From assembly GCA_022820945.1 (NCBI GenBank), contig JAJEEP010000137.1, forward strand, positions 1-39,318: a DNA stretch of 39,318 nucleotides, in the 5' to 3' direction. Shown one piece after another: positions 21,831-29,788 of this stretch. This stretch comes from Alphaproteobacteria bacterium. Lineage in GTDB: Bacteria; Pseudomonadota; Alphaproteobacteria; UBA828. The position numbers and the translations under genes were made by a program. Position 1 is the stretch's first letter. Each line of letters opens with the position of its first letter. The notes under the pieces are model-generated. The model saw only the letters and a program-made list of their open reading frames with translations. It was not told the origin of the DNA and made no database searches.

Positions 21831-21991
21831 GTGTGACGCGAGAGTGATGGGACAACAGCAGACGGAGGCATGAACTTCGGGTTTCGGCGGCCGACGACCA
21901 CAGCCCACTCGGTCGCCGCAGCACCAATTGGAGCGGGCCGGCGGCGGCTCGAAATCCCACGGTATCCCCGAGTAGCCCGCTTCTCTTTTGG

Positions 21992-22006
21992 GGGGCCGCC
22001 GGCCCC
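21992..22006 (-). terminator. GC-rich stem just after the HAD gene
   Basis: GGGGCC / GGCCCC stem around a 3-nt loop, 8 bp beyond the HAD stop on the minus strand. It is followed by CCAAAAG, not a U-tract, so intrinsic termination is doubtful. Confidence 0.25.
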
Positions 22007-22013
22007 GCGGGGG

Positions 22014-22655
22014 TCAGCCGTCGAGCAGCGGCGCGAGGTCGGGCAGGTGGGGGAACACGGCGAGCGGCGCGCCGGCCGCGAAAAACTCCGCCTCGCCGAT
22101 GCCGACGAAGGGGACGCGGGCCTTCGCGGCTTCGCGCATGTCCGCATGGGAATCACCCACAAAGAGGGCGTCGGCCGGCGCGATGGCGCGGGCCTCCAGG
22201 ACGCGCCCCATGTGGATGTGCTTGGGCCTCTCGCGCGTCGCCCCGTGGACCGAGGCGAGGGAGCGCGCGAGACCGAGACGCCCGAGCTGCCGCTCGGCTT
22301 CCTCCTGCGGCACACCGGTCACCACGGCCACGAGCCGCTTTGCCGCCTGGGCCTCGATGAAGGCGCGGACGCCGGGGAAGAGCCCGATGGCCGCGTTGAT
22401 CGCGTCGATACGGTCAAGGAACACGCCAAGGATGCGTTCGCGCGTGGCCTCGTCGAGCGGCTGGCCGATCAGGTCCTCGTAGATGCGGTCGAAGATGACT
22501 TCCCGGCCGCTCCCGGCGTGGCGCCTGAAGCCGTCGGCGACCCCGGCGCGGTCGTCCGTATAGGGTGCGAAGGCATCGGCCAGGGCCTCCGCCTTGGCGC
22601 CCATGCTGTCGGCGATCACGCCGTCATAATCGAGAAACAAGACCTTGACCGGCAC
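22014..22655 (-). CDS. HAD family hydrolase (phosphoglycolate phosphatase-like)
   Basis: About 213 residues, cytosolic. Motif I VLFLDYDGVIADS has the nucleophilic Asp and the second acid; motif II is VVTGVP; a Lys in RERPKH serves as motif III; motif IV VGDSHADM holds the metal-binding acids. The helical cap between motifs I and II places it with beta-phosphoglucomutase/phosphoglycolate phosphatase-like members. GTG at 22655 gives MPVKVLFLDYDGV and has GGAG upstream; ATG at 22694 adds 13 basic residues. Substrate unknown. It is divergent from the FAD-linked dehydrogenase, and removal of 2-phosphoglycolate beside a glycolate-oxidase-like gene would make sense. Confidence 0.85.
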   Translation of the reverse strand: MPVKVLFLDYDGVIADSMGAKAEALADAFAPYTDDRAGVADGFRRHAGSGREVIFDRIYEDLIGQPLDEATRERILGVFLDRIDAINAAIGLFPGVRAFIEAQAAKRLVAVVTGVPQEEAERQLGRLGLARSLASVHGATRERPKHIHMGRVLEARAIAPADALFVGDSHADMREAAKARVPFVGIGEAEFFAAGAPLAVFPHLPDLAPLLDG

Positions 22656-22733
22656 CCGCCGTGCTCCGCCCCTGCCGTTTGACCTGCGCGTCATAGTGCC
22701 GCAAAACCGCCCCTCTGCCGAATGGAGTGCAGC

Positions 22734-24131
22734 ATGACGGCGCCCCACGAGAGGCTCCGCGCCAGGCTCGGCGACCCGGCGCTCTATCTCGACGACCCCG
22801 CCGACACCGCCCGCTATGCCAGGGACTGGATCGGCAAGTACGTCGGCACCGCGCCGCTGGTGGTCAGGCCGCGCACGACCGAGGAGGTGGCAGCGGTGCT
22901 CCGCGCCTGCACCGCGCTCGACGTGCCGGTGGTGCCGCAGGCCGGCAACACGGGCATGGTGGGCGGCGGCGTGCCCCGCGCGGGCGAGGTGGTGCTGAGC
23001 GTCGAGCGTCTCAACGCCATCGAGGCCTTCGACGAGGCCTCGGCCACGGTCACGGTCCAGGCCGGCGTCGTGCTGGAGGCGCTGCAGGGCTACCTCGCCG
23101 AGCGCGGCTACGACATGCCGGTGGACCTGGGCGGCCGCGGGTCGTGCCAGATCGGCGGCATGATCGCCACCAACGCCGGCGGCGTGAAGGTGCTCCGCTA
23201 CGGCCACATGCGCGAGCAGGTGCGCGGCCTCGAGGTCGTGCTCGCCGACGGCACCGTGGTGAGCGGCCTCAACATCCTGAAGAAGAACAACACCGGCCTC
23301 GACCTGAAGCAGGTCTTCATCGGCTCGGAAGGTACGCTCGGCGTCATCACCCGCGCCGTGCTGCAGGTGCAGCCCGCGCCGGAGGCGTTTCAGACCGCGC
23401 TCGCGGGGCTCACCAGCCGCGACCTGCTGCCCGCCCTGCTGCAGGCGGCGCGAGCGCGCTTCCCCCGCCTCTCTTCGCTGGAGTTCATCGACGGCGAGAC
23501 CGTGGCCTACGTGCGGGCATCGGACCCCGAGCTGCGCATCCCTCTCGCGGGCGCACACGGGAGTCTGGTCGTGATCGAGGAGGAATCGGCGGCCGGCGAG
23601 GCGGCGGGCGAGGCCTTCGCCACCGGGCTGGAGAGCCTGCTGGCAGAAGGGCTGATCGCCGACGCCGTGGTCGCGGGCTCGGAGGCGCAGGCGCGGGCGA
23701 TCTGGCGGGTGCGCGAGGCGCCGACCGAGGCGGTGAGCCGCCGCGGGCTCACCCACAAGTTCGACGTGACCGTGCCGCCTGGCGTGATCCCCGCTTTCCT
23801 CGGCGAGATGGAGGCTCTGGCAGAGGGGTTCGAGGGCGTGCGGGTGGTGCTGTTCGGGCACCTGGGCGACGGCAACGTCCACGTCAACATGGCGCAGGAG
23901 CCGGGGCTCGCGGACGACGACTTCCTCGCCCTGGAGCCCGCGCTGGCGGACGCGATCTACGGTGCGGTGCACGGTCACGCGGGTAGCATCAGCGCCGAGC
24001 ACGGCATCGGCGTGATGAAGCGCGCCTACCTGCCGCTCGCGCGAACGGCCGAGGAGATCGACCTGATGCGCACGCTGAAGCGCGCGCTCGACCCCACCGG
24101 CATCCTCAACCCCGGCGTGATCCTGGAGTAA
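22734..24131 (+). CDS. FAD-linked 2-hydroxyacid dehydrogenase (GlcD/D-2-hydroxyglutarate dehydrogenase-like)
   Basis: 465-residue flavoprotein of the VAO/PCMH family. The FAD-binding domain includes PLVVRPRTTEEVAAVLRAC, VPQAGNTGMVGGGVP and LGGRGSCQIGGMIATNAGG, then IGSEGTLGVITRAVL. The C-terminal catalytic cap has FGHLGDGNVHVNM and SAEHGIGVMKRAYL with active-site His residues, and ends DPTGILNPGVIL. It probably oxidises a D-2-hydroxyacid such as D-2-hydroxyglutarate, D-lactate or glycolate and passes electrons to ETF or quinone. ATG at 22734 has GGAG 6 bp upstream; ATG at 22722 is possible. Convergent with the aminotransferase gene 9 bp away. Confidence 0.92.
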   Translation: MTAPHERLRARLGDPALYLDDPADTARYARDWIGKYVGTAPLVVRPRTTEEVAAVLRACTALDVPVVPQAGNTGMVGGGVPRAGEVVLSVERLNAIEAFDEASATVTVQAGVVLEALQGYLAERGYDMPVDLGGRGSCQIGGMIATNAGGVKVLRYGHMREQVRGLEVVLADGTVVSGLNILKKNNTGLDLKQVFIGSEGTLGVITRAVLQVQPAPEAFQTALAGLTSRDLLPALLQAARARFPRLSSLEFIDGETVAYVRASDPELRIPLAGAHGSLVVIEEESAAGEAAGEAFATGLESLLAEGLIADAVVAGSEAQARAIWRVREAPTEAVSRRGLTHKFDVTVPPGVIPAFLGEMEALAEGFEGVRVVLFGHLGDGNVHVNMAQEPGLADDDFLALEPALADAIYGAVHGHAGSISAEHGIGVMKRAYLPLARTAEEIDLMRTLKRALDPTGILNPGVILE

Positions 24132-24140
24132 TCCCGACGG

Positions 24141-25490
24141 TCAGGCGAGATTCCGGTCCGCCATCACCTCGCGGATCGCCTGCTCCGCCACATCGACGCA
24201 GCGGTCGACGTCCTCGCGGGAGGCGACGAGCGCCGGGCCGAACTCGATGGCCGTGCCTTCCTCGCCGCCGAGCACGCCGAGATCGGCCATGCGCCGCGTG
24301 ATCGCCTTCACCGTGTCGTCGGTGAACGGCGCCTTGGTCTTCTTGTCGACCGTGAAGTCGATGCAGGTCCACATGCCGAGCCCGCGCACGTCGCCCACGA
24401 CGGGGAGGTCGCGCAGCCGCTGCATCCGGTCGAGGAAGTAGGCGCCGGTCTCGCGCCCCCGCTCGATCAGGTTTTCGCTTTCGAGGATATCGATGGTGGC
24501 CATCGCCGCGGCGCAGGCCCCGGGGTGGCCGTTGTAGGTCTGGATGTGGGTGAAGGCCGGCAGCATGTCGGCCACCTTGCGGGTCACCGTGGACGCGCCG
24601 AGCGGAAAGTAGCCGGCGGTGATCGCCTTCGCCGTGCTCATGATGTCGCACTCGACGCCCCAGTGCTCCAGCGCGAACCAGTAGCCGCAGCGGCCGAAGC
24701 CGGTGATAACCTCGTCGCCGATCAGCATGACGTCGTACTTGTCGCAGACCTCGCGCACGCGCGCGAAGTAGTCGTCCGGCGGCACTTGCACGCCGTCGCC
24801 CTGCATCACCGGCTCGGCGATGAAGGCCGAGACCATCTCCGGTCCCTCGTGAACGATGTGCTGCTCCAGGAAGTCCACGCAGTAGTCGCAGACCTCGGAG
24901 GGGTCCATGCCGAAGGGCGTGCGGTAGAGGTTGGGCGCCGGGACGCGGCTGTAGCCGGGGACGCCCGGCTCGGTGATGGCGCGGGTGCCGAGATAGTCGG
25001 TGCAGCCGATCGCGCCCATGGTGGCGCCGTGATACGCGTTCCAGCGCGAGATGACCTTGTGCGCGTGCGGCTTGTCGCCCTTGGCGATGTGGTACTGGCG
25101 GGCGAGCTTGATCGACATCTCGTTGGCTTCCGAGCCGCTGCCGGCGAACACCGTCGAGGTGAGCGAGCCCGGCGCGAGATCGGCCATCCTGGCCGAGAGA
25201 TTGACCGTGACGTCGACCACATTGGCGATGGTGCCGGCGTAGTGGAGGGACACGAGCTGGTCGTAGATCGCGCGCGCGATGCGCTCCTGCCCATAACCGA
25301 GGGAGCCCGCCCTTGTGTGGCAGCTCATCATGTCGAGGTAGGTCTTGCCGCCGGCGTCGGTGATCTCCATCCCGTCCGAGCTGGTGAAGATCATCGGGCC
25401 CTGCGTGCGGATCTCCTCCTTGCTCGCGAGCGGGAACAGGAAGTAGTCGAGCGCGTCGCGGGTGAGCGCGTCGAGATTGGAGGCGTCCAT
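24141..25490 (-). CDS. Class III pyridoxal-phosphate aminotransferase
   Basis: 449-residue fold-type I aminotransferase of the omega-amino acid/GABA group. AGSGSEANEMSIKLARQYH (116-134) binds the cofactor phosphate, Asp259 in LIGDEVITGFGRCGYW contacts the pyridine nitrogen, and Lys288 in MSTAKAITAGYFPLGA forms the Schiff base. Typical partners are pyruvate or 2-oxoglutarate and an amine or omega-amino acid; the exact amine cannot be read. GGAGAGA precedes the ATG. Last gene of the ThDP enzyme/FemAB-like/aminotransferase run; 84 bp separate it from the FemAB-like gene. Confidence 0.92.
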   Translation of the reverse strand: MDASNLDALTRDALDYFLFPLASKEEIRTQGPMIFTSSDGMEITDAGGKTYLDMMSCHTRAGSLGYGQERIARAIYDQLVSLHYAGTIANVVDVTVNLSARMADLAPGSLTSTVFAGSGSEANEMSIKLARQYHIAKGDKPHAHKVISRWNAYHGATMGAIGCTDYLGTRAITEPGVPGYSRVPAPNLYRTPFGMDPSEVCDYCVDFLEQHIVHEGPEMVSAFIAEPVMQGDGVQVPPDDYFARVREVCDKYDVMLIGDEVITGFGRCGYWFALEHWGVECDIMSTAKAITAGYFPLGASTVTRKVADMLPAFTHIQTYNGHPGACAAAMATIDILESENLIERGRETGAYFLDRMQRLRDLPVVGDVRGLGMWTCIDFTVDKKTKAPFTDDTVKAITRRMADLGVLGGEEGTAIEFGPALVASREDVDRCVDVAEQAIREVMADRNLA

Positions 25491-25574
25491 TCGGTCTCTC
25501 CTGAAGCGCGGCGGTTGATGTGGGGGCGATCTTGGGGCGGCGCGGTGCCGCAGGCAAGCGGCGCGGCGATCCCT

Positions 25575-26807
25575 TCACGCCGCGTCGTCGCTCTGGCGGA
25601 AGGGGCCGTGCCGCTCCAGCACGGCGATCTCGCGGTCGATCTCCCGCGTCTCGTGCTCGAGGTAGTGGGCGACCGCATCGCGCAGGCTCTCGTTGGCGAC
25701 CCAGTGGGCGGAGTAGGTTGGCACCGGCAGGTAGCCGCGCGCGAGCTTGTGCGGCCCCTGGGCGCCGGCCTCGACCCGCCTGAGACCGTGGACGATGGCG
25801 TAGTCGATGGCACGGTAGTAACAGGCCTCGAAATGCAGGAAGCGGTGGTCTTCGATGGCGCCCCAGTTGCGGCCGTAGAGCGTGTCGGAGCCGGCGAGGT
25901 TGAGCGCGCCGGCGATGGGGCGGCCCTCGCGCTCCACCATCACCAGCACCACCGCATCGGCCATGCGCTCGCCCAGCAGGCTGAAGAACTCGCGCGTGAG
26001 GTAAGGCACCCCCCATTTGCGGCTGCCGGTCGCCTGGTAGAAGGCGAAGAAGGCGTCCCAGTGGCGCTCCTCGATCTCGCTGCCCGAGAGCGCCGCGATC
26101 GCGAGGCCGGTCTCGGCGACGGCCTGACGCTCCTTGCGGATCTGCTTGCGCTTGCGCGAGGCGAGGCTCGCGAGGAAGTCGTCGAAGTCGCGATAGCCCT
26201 CGTTGAGCCAGTGGAACTGGATGCCGGTGCGCTGCAGCAGCCCGGCCTCGCCCATCAAGTCGAACTCGTCCTCGCTGGGGAAGGTGATGTGCACCGAGGA
26301 GACGCCGATCTGGTCGCAGATGCCGACACAGGTGGAAAGCAGCGCCGTCCGCACCGCTTCCGCGCCCGGCCCCGGTGGCGCCAGCAGGCGCGGTCCGGTC
26401 ACCGGCGTGAACGGGACCGAGACCTGGAGCTTGGGGTAGTAGCGGCCGCCCGCGCGCTCGAACGCATCCGCCCAGCCGTGGTCGAACACGTACTCGCCGT
26501 AGGAGTGGTTCTTGAGATACATCGGCACGGCGCCGAGGACGGCGCCTTGCGGGGTCTTGAGGACGATGTGGCGGGGGTGCCAGCCGGTCTCGACCGTGCT
26601 CGAGCCGCTCTCTTCCAGCGCGGACAGGAAGGCGTGGCGGACGAAGGGATTGTCGCGGCCGGCGCAACGATCCCAGTCGGCGGCCTGCACCTGGGTGATC
26701 GAGCTTAGAACATGGGCCTCGACCGAGCCCTCGTCCTGCGTACCTGCTAGCGCAGGGTCATCCTCGCCGGCCTCCGCTTTATTCTCCGTCTCCTCGCCCG
26801 TGGCCAT
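25575..26807 (-). CDS. FemAB-like GNAT-fold protein (DUF482-type)
   Basis: 410-residue protein of the family annotated as peptidoglycan biosynthesis/recognition (FemAB-like). Visible blocks are NPFVRHAFLSALEESGS, PMYLKNHSYGEYVFDHGWAD, KLQVSVPFTPVTGPRLL, WLNEGYRDFDDFLASLASRK, GAIEDHRFLHFEACYYRAID and AQGPHKLARGYLP. The fold predicts acyl or aminoacyl transfer, but no member's substrate is firmly known to me. ATG at 26807 begins 3 bp after the stop of the ThDP enzyme, which suggests coupled translation. The first 30 residues are acidic and low in complexity. Confidence 0.85.
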   Translation of the reverse strand: MATGEETENKAEAGEDDPALAGTQDEGSVEAHVLSSITQVQAADWDRCAGRDNPFVRHAFLSALEESGSSTVETGWHPRHIVLKTPQGAVLGAVPMYLKNHSYGEYVFDHGWADAFERAGGRYYPKLQVSVPFTPVTGPRLLAPPGPGAEAVRTALLSTCVGICDQIGVSSVHITFPSEDEFDLMGEAGLLQRTGIQFHWLNEGYRDFDDFLASLASRKRKQIRKERQAVAETGLAIAALSGSEIEERHWDAFFAFYQATGSRKWGVPYLTREFFSLLGERMADAVVLVMVEREGRPIAGALNLAGSDTLYGRNWGAIEDHRFLHFEACYYRAIDYAIVHGLRRVEAGAQGPHKLARGYLPVPTYSAHWVANESLRDAVAHYLEHETREIDREIAVLERHGPFRQSDDAA

Positions 26808-26809
26808 TG

Positions 26810-28462
26810 TCACCGCATCTTGGCGCCGGAGGCCGCGAGGTCGCGTATGTCGGTCTTGAGGTGGATCAGCGCGGGGCCGTCCGCCGCCAGCGCCCCTTCC
26901 AGCGCCGGCGCGAAGGCCTCGGTTTTCTCGACCGTCCACGCATCGGCGCCCCAGGCGCGCGCCGCGGCCGCGAAGTCGGGGCTGTGGAGAGCGACGCCAT
27001 AGGTCGCATCGGCGCCGTAGCGATTGTACTGGTGCATGGCGATGGTGCCGTAGATGCTGTTGTCGCACACCAGCACGACGATCGGCAGCCGGTTGCCGAC
27101 CGCCGTGATCACCTCCTGACCGGTCATGCCGAAACCGCCATCGCCGGCGAGCGCCACCACCCGCTTGCCGGGCCTTGCAAGCTGAGCCCCGATGGCGCCG
27201 GGCACGCCGTAACCCATTGCGCCCACCGACGGCGCGGCCTGGGCCAGCGGATGCTCGTAAGGAAAGTGGCGCAGCAGCCAGGTAGAGAAGTTGCCCGCGT
27301 CGTTGACGACGGTGGCATCCTGAGGCACCTGCTCGGCGAGGGTCTGCACGACGGCGGCGAGATCCACCGCGCCGAGCGCCGGCCCGGCAGACTCGTGCCG
27401 GAACCTGTCGAACACCGCCCGCTGCGACGCGCGCCAGGCACTGCGGGAGGCAGGCGGAGCCTCCGGCGCTGCAGCGACGAGGCCTTCCAGCACGGGAGCG
27501 ATGTCGGCGCAGACCTGCAGCCCGGCCCCGGCGGCTGCCAGCGCGTCCGCGTCCGGATAGACGTGGACTACGAAGCGGGCCTCATGGATGACGCGGTCGT
27601 CGACCGTGGTGGCGAGATCGAGCCGGGTGCCGAGTGCGAGAATCAGGTCCGCCTCGGCCAGCAGGTCCTCCTGATAGGGTGGGAGCGCGAGGCCGAGCGT
27701 CCCCAGATAGGCGGAGTGCGCGCACGGCACCACGCCCTGCTGGCGGAAGGAGCTGAACACGCCCACGCCATAGGCCTCGGCGAAGGCGGCAAGCGCGTCG
27801 TTGGCGCCCTCGAAGCCCACCATCTCGCCTGCGATTGCGACAGGACGCTCGGCCGCTGCGATTCGCTCGGCGATGGCGCGGATGTCGTCGGGCGCGGGCC
27901 GCACAACGCGGCGCGCGCGCGGCCGCGGCGCCGGCACGTCTTCGGTCTCGCCTTCGGTCACGTCTTCGGGCAGTGCCACCGCAACCGGCCCCGGCCTGCC
28001 GTCCATGGCAATGGCAAAGGCTTCCGCCGTCGCTGCGGCGACTTTGTGGGGCGTGTGGGGCTCGAAGACCGCCTTGGTCATCGGCCCCAGCATGCGGTGA
28101 TAGTCGATCTCCTGAAACGACTCGCGGCCCCGCTGATCCGACGGGACCTGGCCGATGAAGAGCACGAGCGGAACGGAATCCTGGCGTGCGGTGTGGATGC
28201 CGATAGAGGCATTGGTGGCGCCCGGCCCGCGGGTCACGAAGGCGACGCCCGGCTTGCGCGCGAGCCGGGCGTAGGCGCATGCGGCGAAGGTGGCACCGGA
28301 CTCGTGGCGGGTGATGACGAAGCGGAGCTGCTCGCGCGCCGCCCGCAGTGCCTCCAGCACGGCGAGATAGCTCTCGCCCGGCACGCCGAACGCGGTATCG
28401 ACGCCGTGTTCGAGAAGGGTCGCGACCAGCGCATCGCCGCCGGTATAGGCGCGGTTCGCCAT
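26810..28462 (-). CDS. Thiamine diphosphate-dependent enzyme, acetolactate-synthase-like
   Basis: 550-residue ThDP enzyme with three domains. The pyrimidine-binding N-domain has VPGES (28-32) and Glu54 in TRHESGAT, the acid that activates the cofactor. RQDSVPLVLFIGQVP and the central domain follow, then the diphosphate-binding motif LAGDGGFGMTGQEVITA with CDNSIYGTI. It differs from biosynthetic IlvB in lacking a clear FAD-loop and a small subunit gene, and belongs with catabolic or uncharacterised paralogues. ATG at 28462 has GGGAGG upstream and gives MANRAYTGGDALVATLLEHG; a second ATG at 28537, also with GGAGG, would add 25 basic residues. First gene of a three-gene operon. Confidence 0.88.
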   Translation of the reverse strand: MANRAYTGGDALVATLLEHGVDTAFGVPGESYLAVLEALRAAREQLRFVITRHESGATFAACAYARLARKPGVAFVTRGPGATNASIGIHTARQDSVPLVLFIGQVPSDQRGRESFQEIDYHRMLGPMTKAVFEPHTPHKVAAATAEAFAIAMDGRPGPVAVALPEDVTEGETEDVPAPRPRARRVVRPAPDDIRAIAERIAAAERPVAIAGEMVGFEGANDALAAFAEAYGVGVFSSFRQQGVVPCAHSAYLGTLGLALPPYQEDLLAEADLILALGTRLDLATTVDDRVIHEARFVVHVYPDADALAAAGAGLQVCADIAPVLEGLVAAAPEAPPASRSAWRASQRAVFDRFRHESAGPALGAVDLAAVVQTLAEQVPQDATVVNDAGNFSTWLLRHFPYEHPLAQAAPSVGAMGYGVPGAIGAQLARPGKRVVALAGDGGFGMTGQEVITAVGNRLPIVVLVCDNSIYGTIAMHQYNRYGADATYGVALHSPDFAAAARAWGADAWTVEKTEAFAPALEGALAADGPALIHLKTDIRDLAASGAKMR

Positions 28463-28680
28463 GTCCTCCCGCCGCGCGGGGTCCGCGCCGGCCCACTGCC
28501 GACGTCTGGTCTTTCGCGCCTGGATCGAACTCGCCATGGCCCTCCTCCGCTGAAGCCGCGCGAGGATACAGGGAGCGGTCCAGCGGAGAAAGCGAGGGGC
28601 CCGTCCCGATCGCGCCTTGCGTTGGGGACGTGCGCGCCCGACCATGACCGCTCTCACATCGCAATGCAGGACGACGCGCC

Positions 28681-29445
28681 ATGGGACTCGCAAGACGTGA
28701 CCTTCTGATCGGTCTCGCCGGGCTGCCGCTCGCGGCGGTCCTCGCCGACCGGCGGCTCGCCCGCGCCGCCGCCGCCAGCCTCGAGACCGTCACCATCACC
28801 ACTGCCGGCGGCCGATCCGTCTCGGCGGCGCTCGGTGTGCCCGCCACGCTGCCGGCGCCAACCGTCATGCTGGTGCACGAGTGGTGGGGGCTGAACGACC
28901 AGATCAAGTCGGTCGCCGCCGCGCTGGCGGACGCCGGCTATCTGGCACTCGCCATCGACCTCTACGACGGCAACGTCACCGCCGATCCCGCCGTGGCGCG
29001 GGAGCTGGCGACCGGGGTCCGGCCGCAGGCCGCCACCGACACCTGCGCCTCATGGATCGACTGGCTCCGGAACCACGAAAGCGGCAGCGGCAAGGTCGGC
29101 ACCGTGGGCTGGTGCTTCGGCGGCCGCTGGTCTCTCAACGCCTCAATCGCGGCGCCGGTCGATGCGACCATCGTTTACTACGGTAACGTGAAGAGGACCA
29201 AGGAGCAGCTCGCCTCCTTGGCAGGGCCGGTTCTAGGCCATTTCGCCACCCGTGACAGGTGGATCAACCAGGAGATGGTGGACGGCTTCGAGGCGGAAAT
29301 GGCGGCGGCCGGCAAGAACGCCGAGAACCACTGGTACGAGGCCGACCACGGCTTCGCCAACCCGACCAGCGCCCGTTACGACGAAGAGGACACCGCCCTC
29401 GCCTGGCAGCGCACCCTGGATTTCTTCGCAGCCCACCTGACGTAA
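28681..29445 (+). CDS. Dienelactone hydrolase family protein with Tat-like signal
   Basis: 254-residue alpha/beta hydrolase. Catalytic Cys145 in GWCFGGRW, Asp192 in ATRDRW and His223 in EADHGFANP form the Cys-His-Asp triad of dienelactone hydrolases. The first ~30 residues are a signal: twin arginine in LARRDLLIG, a hydrophobic stretch, and an ARAAA cleavage region, so the enzyme is probably exported folded through Tat. Secreted members often hydrolyse lactones or esters. Divergent from the ThDP enzyme over a 218-bp gap. Confidence 0.9.
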   Translation: MGLARRDLLIGLAGLPLAAVLADRRLARAAAASLETVTITTAGGRSVSAALGVPATLPAPTVMLVHEWWGLNDQIKSVAAALADAGYLALAIDLYDGNVTADPAVARELATGVRPQAATDTCASWIDWLRNHESGSGKVGTVGWCFGGRWSLNASIAAPVDATIVYYGNVKRTKEQLASLAGPVLGHFATRDRWINQEMVDGFEAEMAAAGKNAENHWYEADHGFANPTSARYDEEDTALAWQRTLDFFAAHLT

Positions 29446-29532
29446 GGAAACGGGTTGGACGGGATTTCACGCCGGGGTGTAGCACGGCGCGCTGGTGAGC
29501 GCCGAATGATGGGCGGCCGCAGGCGGTAAACG

Positions 29533-29585
29533 CCCCGGACCATGGTGCGATGCACGGCGTGAGTCGGGCACGCCATCATCGCGCC
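29533..29585. repeat. Dispersed intergenic hairpin repeat, copy B
   Basis: Partner of 21778-21830 (44 of 53 identical). Its stem GGCGTG / CACGCC at 29556-29574 differs from copy A at a paired position yet still pairs, which supports a structured repeat. Confidence 0.65.
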
Positions 29586-29648
29586 ATGATGGACGGGAGC
29601 AAACGGGCTACAACGGTGATCGGGGGCGGCCGTCGCCCGCCCGTGGAA

Positions 29649-29693
29649 TCCCGCCTATCCCGCCTATCCCGCTTGTCCCGCTTGTCCCACCGG
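29649..29693. repeat. Tandem 9-bp repeat, five units
   Basis: Units TCCCGCCTA (twice), TCCCGCTTG (twice) and TCCCACCGG in direct succession, with degenerate TCTCGCCCG and ATCCCG continuing to about 29702. It is a minisatellite-like array in a non-coding gap. Confidence 0.75.
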
Positions 29694-29788
29694 TCTCGCC
29701 CGATCCCGGCAAATCCCGCCAATAAAATTGCAAAGCCGTCCCATTCGCCTGTGTGGGGCGCGGGCGGTAACCGCCGTGGGAGGTGGGG

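Larger units (their letters stand above)
21667..22013. other. Intergenic stretch with a dispersed repeat and a GC-rich stem
   Basis: 347 bp between higB (its upstream side) and the HAD gene (its downstream side). It contains the higBA promoter region, copy A of the 53-bp repeat (21778-21830) and a GC-rich stem at 21992-22006. No convincing gene is seen; short open frames here run through the repeat and lack family features. Confidence 0.5.
29446..29788. other. Intergenic stretch with a dispersed repeat and a 9-bp tandem repeat
   Basis: 343 bp between two convergent genes (dienelactone hydrolase and cobT). It holds repeat copy B (29533-29585), the TCCCGCCTA-type tandem array (29649-29693) and a short stem GGCGGT/ACCGCC at 29764-29776. 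Open frames across it are repetitive and not convincing as genes. Confidence 0.5.

Noticed and set aside
24141-28462. Taurine degradation (Tpa plus Xsc) reading of the aminotransferase and ThDP enzyme
   Set aside because: The ThDP protein resembles acetolactate-synthase-like enzymes in length and motifs. No phosphotransacetylase, sulfite exporter or taurine transporter is nearby.
29649-29702. Possible CRISPR-like array
   Set aside because: Units are 9 bp and contiguous, with no spacers and no cas genes; it is a simple tandem repeat.
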